Below are positions 1 through 6,940 of a stretch of DNA of 18,272 bases, piece after piece (within the stretch, counting starts at the first letter, position 1; the number at the start of each line of letters is the position of its first letter). Under the pieces are notes generated by a model. That model was not told the DNA's origin, made no database searches, and saw nothing but the letters and a program-made list of their open reading frames with translations. The translations under genes and the position numbers were made by a program. The DNA comes from CAZGSN01 sp964371655 (lineage in GTDB: Bacteria; Desulfobacterota; Binatia; HRBIN30): positions 1-18,272 of the forward strand of contig CAYJOD010000113.1 of the NCBI GenBank assembly GCA_964371655.1. Direction: 5' to 3'.

Positions 1-34
1 CCAACGCCCCGAGCGGAATATTATCGCTGGGAGC

Positions 35-51
35 GCGGGCGGCCCGCCCGC
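35..51. other. small GC-rich hairpin near the left edge
   Basis: The arms GCGGGC and GCCCGC flank a 5-base loop (GGCCC), and an outer GAGCG/CGCTC pairing lies just beyond them. No T-run follows, so an intrinsic terminator for a gene left of the window is only a weak possibility. Nothing else recognisable lies between position 1 and the first gene apart from its ribosome binding site. Confidence 0.3.
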
Positions 52-173
52 ATCGCTCATGACCCGTGCCGTGGCCCTGACCGGCGCGCCGCGGTCCGAA
101 TATCGTTCTCGACAAACCACCAGCACACCGATAAGGGGAAAGCTGTCCCAAAAGTTTAGCCCGGAGGTTCGCC

Positions 174-1157
174 ATGAGCTGCAGCGAGAGTGGTGTTCGG
201 TCTTTGTTCTTGGTTGTCGCGCTTGCCGCCTTGACCATCTGGGGAACGCCGCAGGCGCAGGCGGCAAACGAAACCGATCTTGCCGTGCGCTTTACGGCGG
301 CGAGCTTTCGCAACGGCTCCACCGGTCTGTACACGATCACGATCACCAACAACGGCCCGGCGGCGACCAGTGAGCCGATAACCGCCAGCCTCGCACTTCC
401 GGATGCCTTCTATTGGATCTCTGGGGGCAGCAATGGGTTCACTTGCGCTTTGTCGAACCGCACAGTCGTCTGCACACGCGAGGCGGCGCTCGCTTCGGGT
501 ACCTCCAGCACCTTTCAAGCTCGAGTTGGCGTGTGCTCGCAGTTCACACGCGTTATCACCAAGGTGACGGTGGCCTATGCCGGGGACACCAAGACCAGCA
601 ACAACTTGTACACACGCATGACGAGCGTGCGCCAAGGGCCGTGCCGGCCCTCGCCGACGCCGATCCCGACGCTGACCTCGACGGTCACGCCGACGCCGAC
701 CGTGACTCCGGCCATTGCGGGTCCGACGTTGACCCTGCCCCCAAGCCCGACGCCAACCCCCACCAATTCCCCGATCCCCGCCGTCACCGACCTAACGCTG
801 ACGAAGGGCAGTATCGGAGCGGCGCGCGTCGGCCAGAGCTACGACTACACCCTGAGTGTCGCCAATCTTGGAAGCGTGGCGACCAACATCCCGTTCACGG
901 TCACGGACACCCTGCCAAACGGGCTCGGCTACGCGGGCGTGACTGGAAGCGGCTGGAGTTGCACCGTGTCCGGCCAGATTGTGACCTGCACGTACTCGCC
1001 ATCCTTACCGGCGGCGGCGGCGGCAAACATGACGCTGACCGTGAGCGTCGGCAGCGCGGCCTATCCGACCGTAACCAACACCGCGCTGCTGTCGTACAGC
1101 GGCGATCCGGACACGACGAACAACAGCAGCCGCCGGCCGACGTCGGTTCGCATGTAG
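174..1157 (+). CDS. secreted two-domain DUF11-like protein with Thr/Pro linker
   Basis: This is a 327-residue exported protein of unknown role, probably structural or adhesive at the cell surface. Residues 1-30 form a signal peptide ending in QAQA before ANETDL. Two related immunoglobulin-like DUF11/CARDB-type domains follow, at about 34-150 and 208-325. Each carries the family's 'ITNNGP' or 'VANLGS' strand, a W/F-x-C...C-T pair and a closing 'GDxxTxNN' motif. They are joined by a PT-rich linker (about 157-205) of repeated P-T-P-T units. No C-terminal membrane anchor or sorting signal is visible, so the protein may be released. The ATG is chosen because GGAGG lies 8 bases upstream and the signal peptide starts there. 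The domain fold is inferred from pattern, and the biological role is unknown. Confidence 0.8.
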   Translation: MSCSESGVRSLFLVVALAALTIWGTPQAQAANETDLAVRFTAASFRNGSTGLYTITITNNGPAATSEPITASLALPDAFYWISGGSNGFTCALSNRTVVCTREAALASGTSSTFQARVGVCSQFTRVITKVTVAYAGDTKTSNNLYTRMTSVRQGPCRPSPTPIPTLTSTVTPTPTVTPAIAGPTLTLPPSPTPTPTNSPIPAVTDLTLTKGSIGAARVGQSYDYTLSVANLGSVATNIPFTVTDTLPNGLGYAGVTGSGWSCTVSGQIVTCTYSPSLPAAAAANMTLTVSVGSAAYPTVTNTALLSYSGDPDTTNNSSRRPTSVRM

Positions 1158-1600
1158 GCAACACCGCCCTGCCGGGCGTTGACCGACTTCCGTTAGCGTG
1201 TTGCGAACGCAAACGTAGCCGCGGCCGCCACCTGTCCTCCATAGCCGAAGGGCGAAGGAGGAAGGCCGTGGCCGTCGCTGTTGAGCTGCAGATCGGAGCT
1301 CTGAATCCACCGACGCCACGCTCTGGCGAGGTTGTCTCACAACTGCTCGGGTGCATGCTCGCCGCAGTCGAAAGCGGCGGCAAGCCGCCGCACTCCAAAG
1401 CGGCTCCCCGCACCGAACGATCGAACCCCTTCTCCCTAACCCGCCCCCTTTGGAGTGCGGGAGCTTGCTCCCGCTTTGGGGCGGAGGGGTTCCGGCTGCG
1501 CGCCCTCTGGGTTTTGAGACAACCTCTGCCGGGCGCGGCGTCGACGGTCCGTACTCCTCCTCGATTGACTTAACGCGCGGCAACATACTAAACGTTCAGT
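1158..1600. other. 443-bp intergenic region without a gene
   Basis: No supported coding region lies here. ORFs that cross it on both strands have the composition of the inverted repeat they contain and no recognisable domain. The central part (about 1307-1540) is a long imperfect inverted repeat, and the last 17 bases are the left part of the tetR operator palindrome. The stretch 1158-1300 shows nothing I can name. Confidence 0.6.
1307..1540. repeat. long imperfect inverted repeat (BIME/MITE-like)
   Basis: The arms are about 1307-1404 and 1444-1540, with a spacer of about 40 bases. Each arm has an outer block containing GAGGTTGTCTCA (left) or TGAGACAACCTC (right) next to an ACGCC/GGCGT block. 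Each also has an inner palindromic block around CTTTGGAGTGCGG..GCTTGC..CCGCTTT, in which the changed bases stay paired (GCGG/CCGC in one arm, GGGAG/CTCCC in the other). Compensatory changes of this kind suggest a structured repeat. From memory, the 'TTTGGAGTGCGG' palindrome recurs between genes of many high-GC environmental bacteria. No transposase is adjacent. Confidence 0.75.
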
Positions 1601-1603
1601 ATG
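1584..1603. promoter_or_regulatory. palindromic operator overlapping the tetR start codon
   Basis: The 20-bp palindrome reads CATACT-AAACGTTC-AGTATG. It has perfect 6-base outer arms and a central AACGTT, with only one mismatched pair (bases 7 and 14). Its last three bases are the ATG of the TetR gene. Size and symmetry match TetR-family autoregulatory operators, so repressor bound here would block both transcription and start-codon access. There is no Shine-Dalgarno sequence between this site and the ATG. Confidence 0.75.
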
Positions 1604-2263
1604 CAAACGGCCGCGAGGCCCGGACGCGCCCAGGAGTCGCGCCGGGACCTGATGAACGTCGCCATCGACTGCTTCGCCAAATACGGCTTCCAGGCCACGT
1701 CGATCGATCGCATCGCCAAAGCCGCCGGAGTCAGCAAGGGCGCGCTGTACTACCATTTTAAGGACAAGGAAGAGCTGTTGTTCGAGGCGGTGAAGAACCG
1801 CGTCGGGCAGTTCGAACGCCGTGTGGCGAGCGACCTGGAGTCGACCAGCGATGGCAAACGGGCGTTGCGTAACCTCGGGCGCATCTGCGTCGAGCACGCC
1901 ACCAAGAGCAACCATCGCCGTTTGATCGTGACGCTCATGGTCGAGTCGCTCGATACCAACCAGCGCGTTACCAAGCAGTTTCGCGAGATGATGAAGCGCT
2001 TCCGGGGCTTCCTGCACGCGATCGTGCGTGGCGGGCAGCGGCGCGGGCAGTTCCGCAAGAGCATCGACGCCGCCGTCGCCGCCGAGGTTTTCGCCGGGGC
2101 GATCATGGGGGCGGAGATCCAGTACTACCAAGACCCGAAGGCATTCGATCTGGCGGCCACCGTCGATGCCTTTGTCGAGCAATACATCCTTTGGCTCCGC
2201 GCCCGGGGCAACGGGGTCATCGGTGCGACACATCGCAACGGCACAAGGAGGAAACCAACATGA
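1601..2263 (+). CDS. TetR/AcrR-family transcriptional repressor
   Basis: This is a 220-residue regulator. The N-terminal TetR_N helix-turn-helix covers about residues 13-60, with the diagnostic run 'ATSIDRIAKAAGVSKGALYYHF' region (32-53) followed by KDKEELL. The remaining 150 residues are the helical ligand-binding domain, which shows no motif identifying the ligand. The ATG at 1601 is the first possible start, because an in-frame TAA lies at 1589-1591. It lacks a Shine-Dalgarno sequence and sits inside the operator palindrome, so the message may be leaderless; a second Met is at residue 18. The stop TGA overlaps the ATG of the first acyl-CoA dehydrogenase (ATGA), which points to co-transcription. 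An acyl-CoA ligand is a plausible inference from the neighbours. Confidence 0.92.
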   Translation: MQTAARPGRAQESRRDLMNVAIDCFAKYGFQATSIDRIAKAAGVSKGALYYHFKDKEELLFEAVKNRVGQFERRVASDLESTSDGKRALRNLGRICVEHATKSNHRRLIVTLMVESLDTNQRVTKQFREMMKRFRGFLHAIVRGGQRRGQFRKSIDAAVAAEVFAGAIMGAEIQYYQDPKAFDLAATVDAFVEQYILWLRARGNGVIGATHRNGTRRKPT

Positions 2264-3369
2264 TCAGTTTTCAACCGAGCGAGGAGCAACAGCTCATTCG
2301 TGACACGGTAGCGGGCTTTGCCAAAGAGCAGATTCGTCCGCTGGCCCACGAGGCCGACGAGAAGGGCGACATCCCGAGCGTGGTGATCCAGGGGGGTTGG
2401 GACCTCGGTCTGGTGCAAAGCGTGCTTCCGGAGGAGTTCGGCGGCTACGGCGACACCCGCTCCGCCGTGACCGGTGCGTTGGTTGCGGAAGAGCTGGCCT
2501 GGGGCGACTTGTCGATTGCGCTCCATCTCCTGGCTCCGCGCCTGCTTGCCTATCCGGTGATGGAGATGGGCACCGCGGATCAGAAGGAGCGTATCCTCAA
2601 GAGTTTCGCCGGATCCCAGTTTTGCGCCGGTAGTGCGGCAACCATGGAGCCGCGCATGGATTTCGACCTTGCTGACTTGAAGACGACGGCGCGGCGCGAG
2701 AACGGCGCGTACGTTCTCAACGGCAGCAAGTGCTACGTGCCGCTGGGTGGCGAATCGCAGCACGTTCTCGTCTACGCCCACACTGGCGAGGCGGAAGGCT
2801 ACCAGGGCGTCGGCGGCTTTCTCGTCGAGCAGGGCAGCGCCGGCTTCAAGATCGTCGAGCGCGAGAAGAACATGGGGATCAAGGCGCTGGCGACTCACGA
2901 GATCGTCCTCGACAACTGCAAGGTGGCGGCGGCCAACCGTTTGGGCGGCGAGTCGGGCTGCGACTTCTCCAAGCTCATGAACTACTCGCGCGTCGGCCTG
3001 GCGGCGATGGCGGTCGGTGTCGCGCGTGCCGCCTTCGAGTACGCCCGCGACTATGCCAAGGAGCGCAAGGCCTTCGGCGTGTTCATTGGCCAGAAGCAGG
3101 CCATCGCCTTCATGCTCGCCGAAATGGCGCTGGAGATCGACGGCGCACGCCTACTCACCTGGGAAGCGGCGTGGAAGATGGACCGTGGCGAGGAGGCGAC
3201 GCGCGAGACCTACTTGGCGAAGAACTACGCCGCCAACATGGTGCTCAAGGTCACCGACAACGCCCTGCAGATTCTCGGCGGACACGGGTACATCCGTGAG
3301 CATCCGGTCGAGCTCTGGCTGCGCAACGGCCGTGGCTTCGCCGTCTTCGAAGGTTTGGCGATGATCTGA
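2260..3369 (+). CDS. acyl-CoA dehydrogenase family protein, divergent subunit
   Basis: This 369-residue protein has the three acyl-CoA dehydrogenase domains: helical N-terminus (about 1-120), beta middle domain (121-220) and helical C-terminus (235-369). The family oxidises acyl-CoA to enoyl-CoA using FAD. Conserved features are YVLNGSKCYV (151-160), ERKAFGVFIGQKQAI, and QILGGHGYIREHPVE (337-351). E364 in FEG aligns with the catalytic base of medium-chain enzymes. It is odd in two ways: the usual 'TEPGAGSD' flavin motif reads MEPRMDFD (129-136), and the chain ends five residues after E364 instead of continuing through the usual last helix. The start at 2260 is preferred over upstream ATGs because AAGGAGG lies 8 bases before it and residues before M1 do not match the family. 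It overlaps tetR by 4 bases. Confidence 0.9.
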   Translation: MISFQPSEEQQLIRDTVAGFAKEQIRPLAHEADEKGDIPSVVIQGGWDLGLVQSVLPEEFGGYGDTRSAVTGALVAEELAWGDLSIALHLLAPRLLAYPVMEMGTADQKERILKSFAGSQFCAGSAATMEPRMDFDLADLKTTARRENGAYVLNGSKCYVPLGGESQHVLVYAHTGEAEGYQGVGGFLVEQGSAGFKIVEREKNMGIKALATHEIVLDNCKVAAANRLGGESGCDFSKLMNYSRVGLAAMAVGVARAAFEYARDYAKERKAFGVFIGQKQAIAFMLAEMALEIDGARLLTWEAAWKMDRGEEATRETYLAKNYAANMVLKVTDNALQILGGHGYIREHPVELWLRNGRGFAVFEGLAMI

Positions 3370-3469
3370 GAAGCAAGCTTTCCTCGCCCGCGCCAACTCA
3401 GGCACGGGGGAGGGTTCGGGTAGGCGCCGGATTACACCGCGATCTGCCACGCACAAAGGAGGAACCGCA

Positions 3470-4696
3470 ATGATCGATTTCGAGATGCCGCAAGAAATCA
3501 CGAATGCGCGCAACATGATCCACATGGTCGCCGAGCAGGCGATGCGACCGATCTCGCGCGAGTACGACGAGCGCGAGCATGAGCGCGCCGACGACTTCGC
3601 ACAAATGATGTGGACCGCCTCGCAAACCGCCAACCCGGTTTCGTTCGGCGAAGGACGCAGCAAGAAGTCGAGCGCTCCGTCGGTGCGTAATCTGATGTCC
3701 GCCGTGACCATCGAAGAGCTGTCCTGGGGCGACGCCGGCTTGTACCTGTCGATTCCCAACGCTGGCCTCGGAGGCGCCGCCGTCTCCGCCGCCGGCACTC
3801 CGGAGCAAAAGGAACGCTTCCTGGCTCGCTTCCGTGACGGTGAACCGAAATGGGGCGCGATGGCGATTACCGAGCCGGGTTGCGGCTCGGACTCGGCGGC
3901 GGTCGCGACCACGGCGGTTCGTGACGGCGATCACTGGATCCTCAACGGCACCAAGATCTTCGTGACCAGCGGCTGGATGGCGGCGGAGAAGTCGGACGGC
4001 TTCGTCGTCGTTTGGGCCACTCTCGACAAGTCGGCCGGGCGCGCTGGGATCAAAGCCTTCGTCGTCGAGCGTGGGACGCCGGGCATGACGGTGACGGGAC
4101 TCGAGCACAAGCTAGGAATCCGCGCCTCGGATACGGCCACGATTGTTTTGGAGGACTGCCGCATTCCCCTCGACAACCTTCTCGGTAGCGCCGAAGTGCC
4201 GAAGTCGTCTTCCGAAGGTTTCAAAGGCGTCATGGCGACGTTCGATGCCACGCGTCCGGCGGTGGCCGCCAGCGCCATCGGCATCGGCCGCGCTGCCGTC
4301 GACTACGTGCGCGAAGTCTTCGACAAGGAAGGGATCAAGATCCGCTACGGCATCGCGACTTCGAAGCTGACGACGCTGGAGCGCGATTTCATGGACATGG
4401 AAGCCAACCTGCAAGCGGCACGGCTGCTCACTTGGCGCGCCTCGTGGATGATGGACCAAGGCATGCGCAACAACCTCGAAGCCTCCATGTCCAAAGCCAA
4501 GGCCGGGTTGGCGGTGACGCAGGTGACACAGAAGGCTGTCGAGCTCCTCGGACCACTCGGCTATTCGCGCAAGATCCTGCTCGAGAAGTGGATGCGCGAC
4601 GCGAAGATCAACGACATCTTCGAAGGCACACAGCAGATCAACCTGATGATCATCGCGCGCCGCATCCTTGGGTACTCGAGCAAGGAGCTGAACTGA
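3470..4696 (+). CDS. acyl-CoA dehydrogenase, canonical subunit
   Basis: This 408-residue FAD-dependent acyl-CoA dehydrogenase catalyses the first oxidation step of beta-oxidation-like pathways; its substrate is not readable from sequence. The N-terminal helical domain is about 1-125. The middle domain has the full flavin/substrate motif ITEPGCGSD (133-141), DHWILNGTKIFVTSG (154-168) and the GLEHKLGIRASDT loop. The C-terminal domain has VELLGPLGYSRKILLEKW and then DIFEGTQQINLMIIAR, with E385 as the expected catalytic base. The start has AAAGGAGG 7 bases upstream. A 100-bp gap with no terminator separates it from the first dehydrogenase, so the two are probably one operon under the TetR regulator. 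Pairing of a degenerate and a canonical subunit recalls heteromeric steroid-side-chain dehydrogenases, but that is inference. Confidence 0.93.
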   Translation: MIDFEMPQEITNARNMIHMVAEQAMRPISREYDEREHERADDFAQMMWTASQTANPVSFGEGRSKKSSAPSVRNLMSAVTIEELSWGDAGLYLSIPNAGLGGAAVSAAGTPEQKERFLARFRDGEPKWGAMAITEPGCGSDSAAVATTAVRDGDHWILNGTKIFVTSGWMAAEKSDGFVVVWATLDKSAGRAGIKAFVVERGTPGMTVTGLEHKLGIRASDTATIVLEDCRIPLDNLLGSAEVPKSSSEGFKGVMATFDATRPAVAASAIGIGRAAVDYVREVFDKEGIKIRYGIATSKLTTLERDFMDMEANLQAARLLTWRASWMMDQGMRNNLEASMSKAKAGLAVTQVTQKAVELLGPLGYSRKILLEKWMRDAKINDIFEGTQQINLMIIARRILGYSSKELN

Positions 4697-4708
4697 ACCG
4701 GAAAAGAA

Positions 4709-4871
4709 CAATTGAACCGCGGATGAACGCCGATGGACACGGATGAAGTAAGAGGAGCTTGGGGAAACTGCTGATTGGTCCCTCGGTGTCTCGACACATT
4801 TGGATGCCTGCGTACCTGAGCCTAAGTACCGGCAATCCGCGTGAATCCGTGTCCATCCGCGGTTCCAATTG
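4709..4871. repeat. 163-bp inverted-repeat element
   Basis: The ends are CAATTGAACCGCGGATG (4709-4725) and the complementary CATCCGCGGTTCCAATTG (4854-4871), differing by one inserted base. Inside the arms, GATGGACACGGAT (4732-4744) pairs with ATCCGTGTCCATC (4845-4857). The centre (about 4760-4830) has no coding potential. From memory, 'ACCGCGGATG..GACACGGAT' is a recurrent intergenic palindrome in diverse environmental bacteria. It fills most of the gap between the dehydrogenase operon and the convergent lpxO-like gene and could double as a bidirectional transcription barrier, though it has no T-run. Confidence 0.8.
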
Positions 4872-4974
4872 ATGTTTTCGGGCTGAACGCCTGAAGATCC
4901 TGCGGAGGATTGAAACGTCGAAACACGGAGATCTCTTGCCCACACGGCGTGGAGCCAAGCGCAGAACCTGGCCT

Positions 4975-5895
4975 CTACACAACGAATAGGAGCACCACCA
5001 AGGCGGCAGCGATGACGGCATACTTCAACGCGTAATACGCCGTGTGGCTGCGCGCCTTGAAACGCCGTGTGGCGAGATGGAGGGGGTGGACGGCGGCTAC
5101 CAGTCGATTGGCCAAGCCCACCGGGTCGCCATCTTCGTTCCCGGTCGCCGTGAGTGGGCCGACGTATCGGATCATCAGGTGATTCGCGGCCGTGGCCAGG
5201 CGACTCCGCAGCGGTCGCTCGAAATCGCAGAACAGCACCAAGCGTGACTCGTCGGTCTCGTTCTCGACCCAGTGAATGTAGGTTTCGTCGAACAGTACGC
5301 CCTGCCCGTCGCGCCAGGAGTACATCTGCCCGTCGATGTAGATTCGGCAGAGATCCGAGTTCGGCGTGATCAGTCCGAGGTGGTAGCGCAGCGACCCAGC
5401 AAACGCGTCGCGATGTCTGCCTAAACGACCGCCTGGCGGAATCAACGAGAACATGGCCGCGTGCAGCTTGGGAATCTGCTGCAGGATGGCGACCGTCTTC
5501 GGGCAATACTTCTGCGCCGATGGTAGCGGGGCGCCGTACCACTTTACGTAAAAGCGCCGCCAACCGTGCCTGAAAAACGCGTTGCCGATCATGTCGTCGT
5601 AACGATCCGCGCCGCGTACGTGGCTGTCGGCGAGGAGGGCGCGGGCCTCGTCGCGGATGGTCTCCCAGCTGCCCTGCAACCATCCGAGCTCAGGGAATTC
5701 ACCGGCGTCGAGCATGGGCCGGTTGGGTACCGCCGAGAAGAGGTAGGCGACGATATTGAACGGGGCCATGAACGTCGAGAAGTCCGTCAGCTGGCGCCCC
5801 AATCGCAGGCGCTCTTTGCCCCGCCGATGCACGAACAGCGTCGACGCAACGACGACGATCAAAGCTAGCCAGGCAGGGTGCAGGAGATGGCGCAT
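4975..5895 (-). CDS. lpxO: LpxO-like lipid A 2-hydroxylase (Asp/Asn beta-hydroxylase fold)
   Basis: This 306-residue protein resembles LpxO, the Fe(II)/2-oxoglutarate enzyme that 2-hydroxylates a secondary acyl chain of lipid A at the inner membrane. Visible features are an N-terminal membrane segment (about 8-23), the 'RLGRQLTDFSTFMAPFN' region, a catalytic core, and a C-terminal membrane helix (about 288-306). The core has the facial triad H161-x-D163 (GRHRDAF) and H208 (ETYIHWVEN), with R218 placed to bind 2-oxoglutarate. Length and the two-end membrane layout match LpxO, as does the SLRYHLGLITPNSD run. The gene is alone on its strand; upstream it is divergent from the prenyl-synthase-like gene. 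Only a weak AAGGG lies before the ATG. A related hydroxylase with another lipid substrate is the alternative. Confidence 0.87.
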   Translation of the reverse strand: MRHLLHPAWLALIVVVASTLFVHRRGKERLRLGRQLTDFSTFMAPFNIVAYLFSAVPNRPMLDAGEFPELGWLQGSWETIRDEARALLADSHVRGADRYDDMIGNAFFRHGWRRFYVKWYGAPLPSAQKYCPKTVAILQQIPKLHAAMFSLIPPGGRLGRHRDAFAGSLRYHLGLITPNSDLCRIYIDGQMYSWRDGQGVLFDETYIHWVENETDESRLVLFCDFERPLRSRLATAANHLMIRYVGPLTATGNEDGDPVGLANRLVAAVHPLHLATRRFKARSHTAYYALKYAVIAAALVVLLFVV

Positions 5896-5992
5896 GGTCT
5901 CGTGCCCTTAGGTCGGCGGAGCGACCACTGTCAACGTGCGCAACCTTCATGCGGTGGACCCGTCAAGATCGGGCGGTGCGAGACAGCCGTAG

Positions 5993-6940
5993 ATGCGCGG
6001 CGTACCCTGCATCTGCAAGCTCAAGCTGCCCCAGCGCCAGCCTTCACGTCCATCGCACCGCTGTGATACATCGCCGCACGTGCGTGCCGACCCCAAGCTA
6101 GTTCGGGAAGCCTTTGTGGCCGCCGGTGAGAAACACTTCGTCCTGGCGCGCCTTCTTTATCGCCACTTGTTCGGATCGAATTGGGGCTATGCCGTTCTCG
6201 CCTTCGCCTACATGAAACACCTCGATGATCTGGTCGACGAAGACGCGGACGCGGAGCGGGCGCTGGCGACGATCGCGCGCCACCGCCAGTTCATCGGCGA
6301 CATCTACGCGCATCGTGAGGAGGCTTGCGAGCTGCCGGCGCCGCAGCGCTTCGGTTATCCGTTCTTCTGTTTCGACCGCGACCAGGGCGCGCCGCTGCGG
6401 CCGCTCTTCGAGTCCATCCTCGCTTCGATGGAGTACGACACGCGCCGGCGTGGCGCCTTCTTGCATGCCACCGCCCTGGACGCGCACCTGCTCGACCTTG
6501 GCAGCAAGGTCTTCCGCTTCGTCCTGCATTTCGCGGCGCCGGGTGTCGCGCTTCCCGGAGCGTTCGTGGAAAGTGCCAGCCGCGCCTATCTCAATGCGGA
6601 CAACCTGATCGATCTCGAACACGACCTCGCCTATGGGGTCATCAATATCTCCATCGAGGATTTCGAATCCAATCGCATGCGGCTCTCCGCTGCCGATCCG
6701 AATCTGCGCCGCTGGGCGAAGTCGCGCGTGCTGTCCGTCCTTGACGACTTTCGCGTTGCCATCCAACACGCGCGCCGGCTCGATCGCTGGGCGCTGCGCC
6801 TGCTCGCCGTGATCTACCTGTCCAATAAGCGCCGTCGCCTGCGTCGCTTCTTGCACCGAGAAAGGCTGCGGATCGAGTCGCCGGCTGCGTCGCAGGCGAC
6901 GGACCCGGCGGCGGGACGGGCCTCACCGGGGCAAGGGTAG
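5993..6940 (+). CDS. squalene/phytoene synthase-like protein
   Basis: The product belongs to the head-to-head prenyltransferase fold, whose members join two prenyl diphosphates (squalene, phytoene or related). Both metal-binding aspartate motifs are present: HLDDLVDED (77-84; D78, D79, D82) and NADNLIDLEHDLAYGVINIS (201-220; D203, D207, E209, D211). The VINISIEDF ending corresponds to the usual 'xINIPxEDL'. Total length as given is 315 residues. The first 29 look unlike the family and the upstream region lacks a Shine-Dalgarno, so a GTG at 6080 (giving 286 residues) is a serious alternative start. The C-terminal tail (about 290-315) is low-complexity. The 3' end overlaps the convergent cyclase gene by 18 bases. 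The product cannot be assigned from sequence, and no squalene cyclase or carotenoid desaturase is nearby. Confidence 0.82.
   Translation: MRGVPCICKLKLPQRQPSRPSHRCDTSPHVRADPKLVREAFVAAGEKHFVLARLLYRHLFGSNWGYAVLAFAYMKHLDDLVDEDADAERALATIARHRQFIGDIYAHREEACELPAPQRFGYPFFCFDRDQGAPLRPLFESILASMEYDTRRRGAFLHATALDAHLLDLGSKVFRFVLHFAAPGVALPGAFVESASRAYLNADNLIDLEHDLAYGVINISIEDFESNRMRLSAADPNLRRWAKSRVLSVLDDFRVAIQHARRLDRWALRLLAVIYLSNKRRRLRRFLHRERLRIESPAASQATDPAAGRASPGQG

Noticed and set aside
413..1573. 386-codon plus-strand frame over the DUF11-like gene and the following repeat
   Set aside because: It is an alternative frame of a gene with a signal peptide and clear domains; the product is low-complexity and runs through the inverted repeat.
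2191..2259. Upstream in-frame ATG for the first acyl-CoA dehydrogenase
   Set aside because: It lies inside tetR; the ATG at 2260 has an ideal AAGGAGG and matches the family's N-terminus.
3370..3469. Terminator between the two dehydrogenase genes
   Set aside because: There is no stem followed by a T-run in the 100-bp gap, so a shared transcript is more likely.
4112..5683. 523-codon minus-strand frame spanning the second dehydrogenase, the inverted-repeat element and part of the lpxO-like gene
   Set aside because: It is antisense to two well-supported genes and crosses an intergenic repeat; its translation has no domain and the arginine/proline bias of a shadow frame.
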